In this document: in pieces, positions 5,071-6,635 of the stretch
How the letters are laid out: each line of letters begins with the position of its first letter
Numbering within the stretch: position 1 is the stretch's first letter
NCBI GenBank assembly: GCA_947174735.1
Contig: CAMWKC010000119.1
Span: forward strand, 1-6,635
Direction of reading: 5' to 3'
Length of the DNA: 6,635 nucleotides
Source of the DNA: an uncultured Porphyromonadaceae bacterium
Lineage (GTDB): Bacteria > Bacteroidota > Bacteroidia > Bacteroidales > Muribaculaceae
Made by a program: the position numbers and the translations under genes
Notes under the pieces: generated by a model
What the model was told of the DNA's origin: nothing
Databases searched by the model: none
The model's input: the letters and a program-made list of their open reading frames with translations, nothing else

Positions 5071-6635
5071 ATGAATCATAGTATAAGGTATGATTATCGG
5101 TATCTGCTTTCCTTTACATTTGTGACAGTATTAATTCTGTCTCTCTTTGTTTTATTCTCGTGTAAAAAAACGGAGACAGATAAAACTGCCGAAAGTAGCG
5201 CTTCTCTAAGACAAGTGCTGTACGTTCAGTCGCTCTATAATAATCATCCAAACGAAAACATAGTACCGCAGATAACAGTTGTAATCGACAGTATGAGAAA
5301 TGTCGGTCGTACTCCGTATTATTTTGCTGCTGTCAATGTTTTAATTGACCGTCTGTTTTCCGACGGTCGTTTCGCGGAAGCCGATTCCTTAGCAGTCAGG
5401 ATGGAAGAAGAAGCCCTTGAAGACTGTGATTCTCTTTCCATGGCAATGGCAAAGAGAGTGAGGGCACAGATGTTTTACAAGCTTTCCCAACCTGAACGTG
5501 CCTTGAAGGAACTTAAACCTGCCGGTTCCTATATAGCAAATCCATATCGGTCCGGTTCTGATTTCGGAACAGCCACCAGCATACAGGAATGGCTATGGAT
5601 TATTTCCCGTGAACTCAAAGATACCGTTAATATGAATAAAGCCGGGATGAGCTATGCAAGAATGGTTGAAGATAACAGTATATTAAATAACTGGCATGAT
5701 ACAACAGGCCATTATCCTGTAAGTGCATTAGCTTTCAAAGCAGAGGAAGCATTTTCAAAAGGAAATATACAACTTGCAAAAACATTCCTCGATAGTGCAA
5801 ATTCAAAAATATTACCCTTTCTACCATCCAGAGCATACGAGCATCTTTATGCTGTCAGATGCAAAGTAAGAGCTGCCGATTCCGATTGGCAGGGAGCAAT
5901 TGCAGATACAGACACCCTTCTCAGTACACATAAGGATTTCCCTTGGTTCTATCTCAAAGACCTTCTTCTTAAAGCGGAAATATTAAATATGGCAGGGAAA
6001 CATGAGGAAAGTGCCAAAGCATATTCAGAGTATATTGTTTTTCACGACTCTCTGTCAAATAAGATAACAGATAAACGACTTCATGATTTAACCGTCCTTT
6101 ACCGCACTGAGCTTGACCAGGAGCAAAAAAGAGCTGACCGATTCCGTATATTTGCTTTCAGTTCAGTAATAGTTTTGCTTCTTATACTGCTTGCTATTGC
6201 TCTTATTCACGCTGCAAGAGAGAAAAAAAGGAATCGCCTTCTTGTGGAACGTTTAAAGGAATTTGACTGTGCCACTGAAAAAGTATGCCATATAGAACAG
6301 AAAGAGGATAAGGAAGACATATCTCTTATCGAGAAAGTCGACCGCTATATGTTCATTTCACGTCCATACACAAATCCTGCGCTGAGCCGAAAAGAACTCG
6401 CCGAGTTTGCAGGACTAACACAGGATGCAATAGGTCAACTTATAAAGAACGAGAAGGGAGTTTCTGTGCACACTTATATCAATTCTTTCCGCCTTGAAGA
6501 GGCAAGAAAAATACTTGGTTCCGACTCAAACGAAGGTATAGCCGAGATAGCTGGCAGGCTCGGTTTTGGCACTTCACGCACCCTTCAGAGAGCATTCAAA
6601 GAGCGATATGATATGTCGCCCACACAATATAGAGA
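5071..6635 (+). CDS. membrane-spanning TPR-AraC transcriptional regulator, 3' partial
   Basis: The frame from ATG 5071 is open to the right edge (521 codons visible). TAA at 5032-5034 blocks an earlier start, and the leader is A-rich without a Shine-Dalgarno. Order of parts: residues 11-30 are a hydrophobic N-terminal segment ending LFVLFSC (Cys31, lipobox-like); about 45-345 is an all-helical region with degenerate TPR features, clearest at about 295-335 (LLLKAEILNMAGKHEESAKA); 345-358 is a charged linker; 360-379 is a strong transmembrane helix followed by REKKRNR; about 420-521 is an AraC-type domain with its first helix-turn-helix near 438-463 (LSRKELAEFAGLT) and second near 489-511 (EIAGRLGFGTSRTLQRAFKE), ending SPTQYR. 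Only a few to some tens of residues should be missing. The topology suggests periplasmic sensing coupled to cytoplasmic DNA binding without a kinase. No histidine kinase or receiver domain is visible, so it is not a hybrid two-component system. Ligand and targets are unknown; the divergent dehydrogenase is the obvious candidate target. Confidence 0.88.
   Translation, partial: MNHSIRYDYRYLLSFTFVTVLILSLFVLFSCKKTETDKTAESSASLRQVLYVQSLYNNHPNENIVPQITVVIDSMRNVGRTPYYFAAVNVLIDRLFSDGRFAEADSLAVRMEEEALEDCDSLSMAMAKRVRAQMFYKLSQPERALKELKPAGSYIANPYRSGSDFGTATSIQEWLWIISRELKDTVNMNKAGMSYARMVEDNSILNNWHDTTGHYPVSALAFKAEEAFSKGNIQLAKTFLDSANSKILPFLPSRAYEHLYAVRCKVRAADSDWQGAIADTDTLLSTHKDFPWFYLKDLLLKAEILNMAGKHEESAKAYSEYIVFHDSLSNKITDKRLHDLTVLYRTELDQEQKRADRFRIFAFSSVIVLLLILLAIALIHAAREKKRNRLLVERLKEFDCATEKVCHIEQKEDKEDISLIEKVDRYMFISRPYTNPALSRKELAEFAGLTQDAIGQLIKNEKGVSVHTYINSFRLEEARKILGSDSNEGIAEIAGRLGFGTSRTLQRAFKERYDMSPTQYR
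5101..5163 (+). other. N-terminal signal/anchor with lipobox-like Cys31
   Basis: Residues 11-30 are hydrophobic and end LFVLFS directly before Cys31, which is followed by KK. LFSC resembles a signal peptidase II lipobox (Leu at -3, Ser at -1), although Phe at -2 is unusual. Either the segment is cleaved and Cys31 lipidated, or it stays as an uncleaved membrane anchor. In both cases the next 320 or so residues would lie in the periplasm. Confidence 0.5.

Noticed and set aside
5071..6635. Hybrid two-component system sensor (HTCS), because of periplasmic-TM-AraC layout
   Set aside because: Between the transmembrane helix (360-379) and the AraC domain (about 420) there is room only for a linker. 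No histidine kinase, ATPase or receiver domain is present.

Overview
The window looks like chromosomal DNA of a Bacteroidales bacterium (Bacteroidaceae/Muribaculaceae-like; genus not identifiable by eye). Three things suggest this. The intergenic region carries exact TAnnTTTG -7 promoter boxes, the Bacteroidetes sigma-ABfr type. The third gene starts behind an A-rich leader with no Shine-Dalgarno. The protein architectures (collagen-like/Ig-like CotH surface protein, membrane-spanning TPR-AraC regulator) are typical of that phylum. Base composition is moderately AT-rich.

Layout. (1) Bases 2-1711, plus strand: the 3' part of a CotH-kinase-family surface protein. Its reading frame is open to the left edge and begins in Gly-X-Y triplets, so the true start lies upstream. 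(2) Bases 1712-1868: a short convergent intergenic stretch with a perfect 17-bp hairpin, probably a two-way terminator. (3) Bases 1869-4658, minus strand: a fused FAD/Fe-S/CCG-domain 2-hydroxyacid dehydrogenase of about 929 aa, closest in architecture to the respiratory D-lactate dehydrogenase Dld-II. (4) Bases 4659-5070: a divergent promoter region with one minus-strand and two plus-strand -7 boxes. (5) Bases 5071 to the right edge, plus strand: a membrane-spanning regulator with a lipobox-like N-terminus, periplasmic TPR-like helices, one transmembrane helix and a C-terminal AraC-type DNA-binding domain. It runs off the window within its last helix-turn-helix.

How they may work together. 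The dehydrogenase would oxidise D-lactate or another D-2-hydroxyacid and pass electrons through Fe-S/CCG modules to the quinone pool or another acceptor. The regulator is transcribed divergently from it and may control it, but this rests on adjacency only. The CotH protein is convergent and appears unrelated. I see no mobile element, CRISPR array, tRNA or rRNA. Nothing here amounts to a clearly new system. The most unusual points are the altered Fe-S cysteine pattern of the dehydrogenase, the WDAE variant in CotH, and the lipobox plus transmembrane topology of the regulator.
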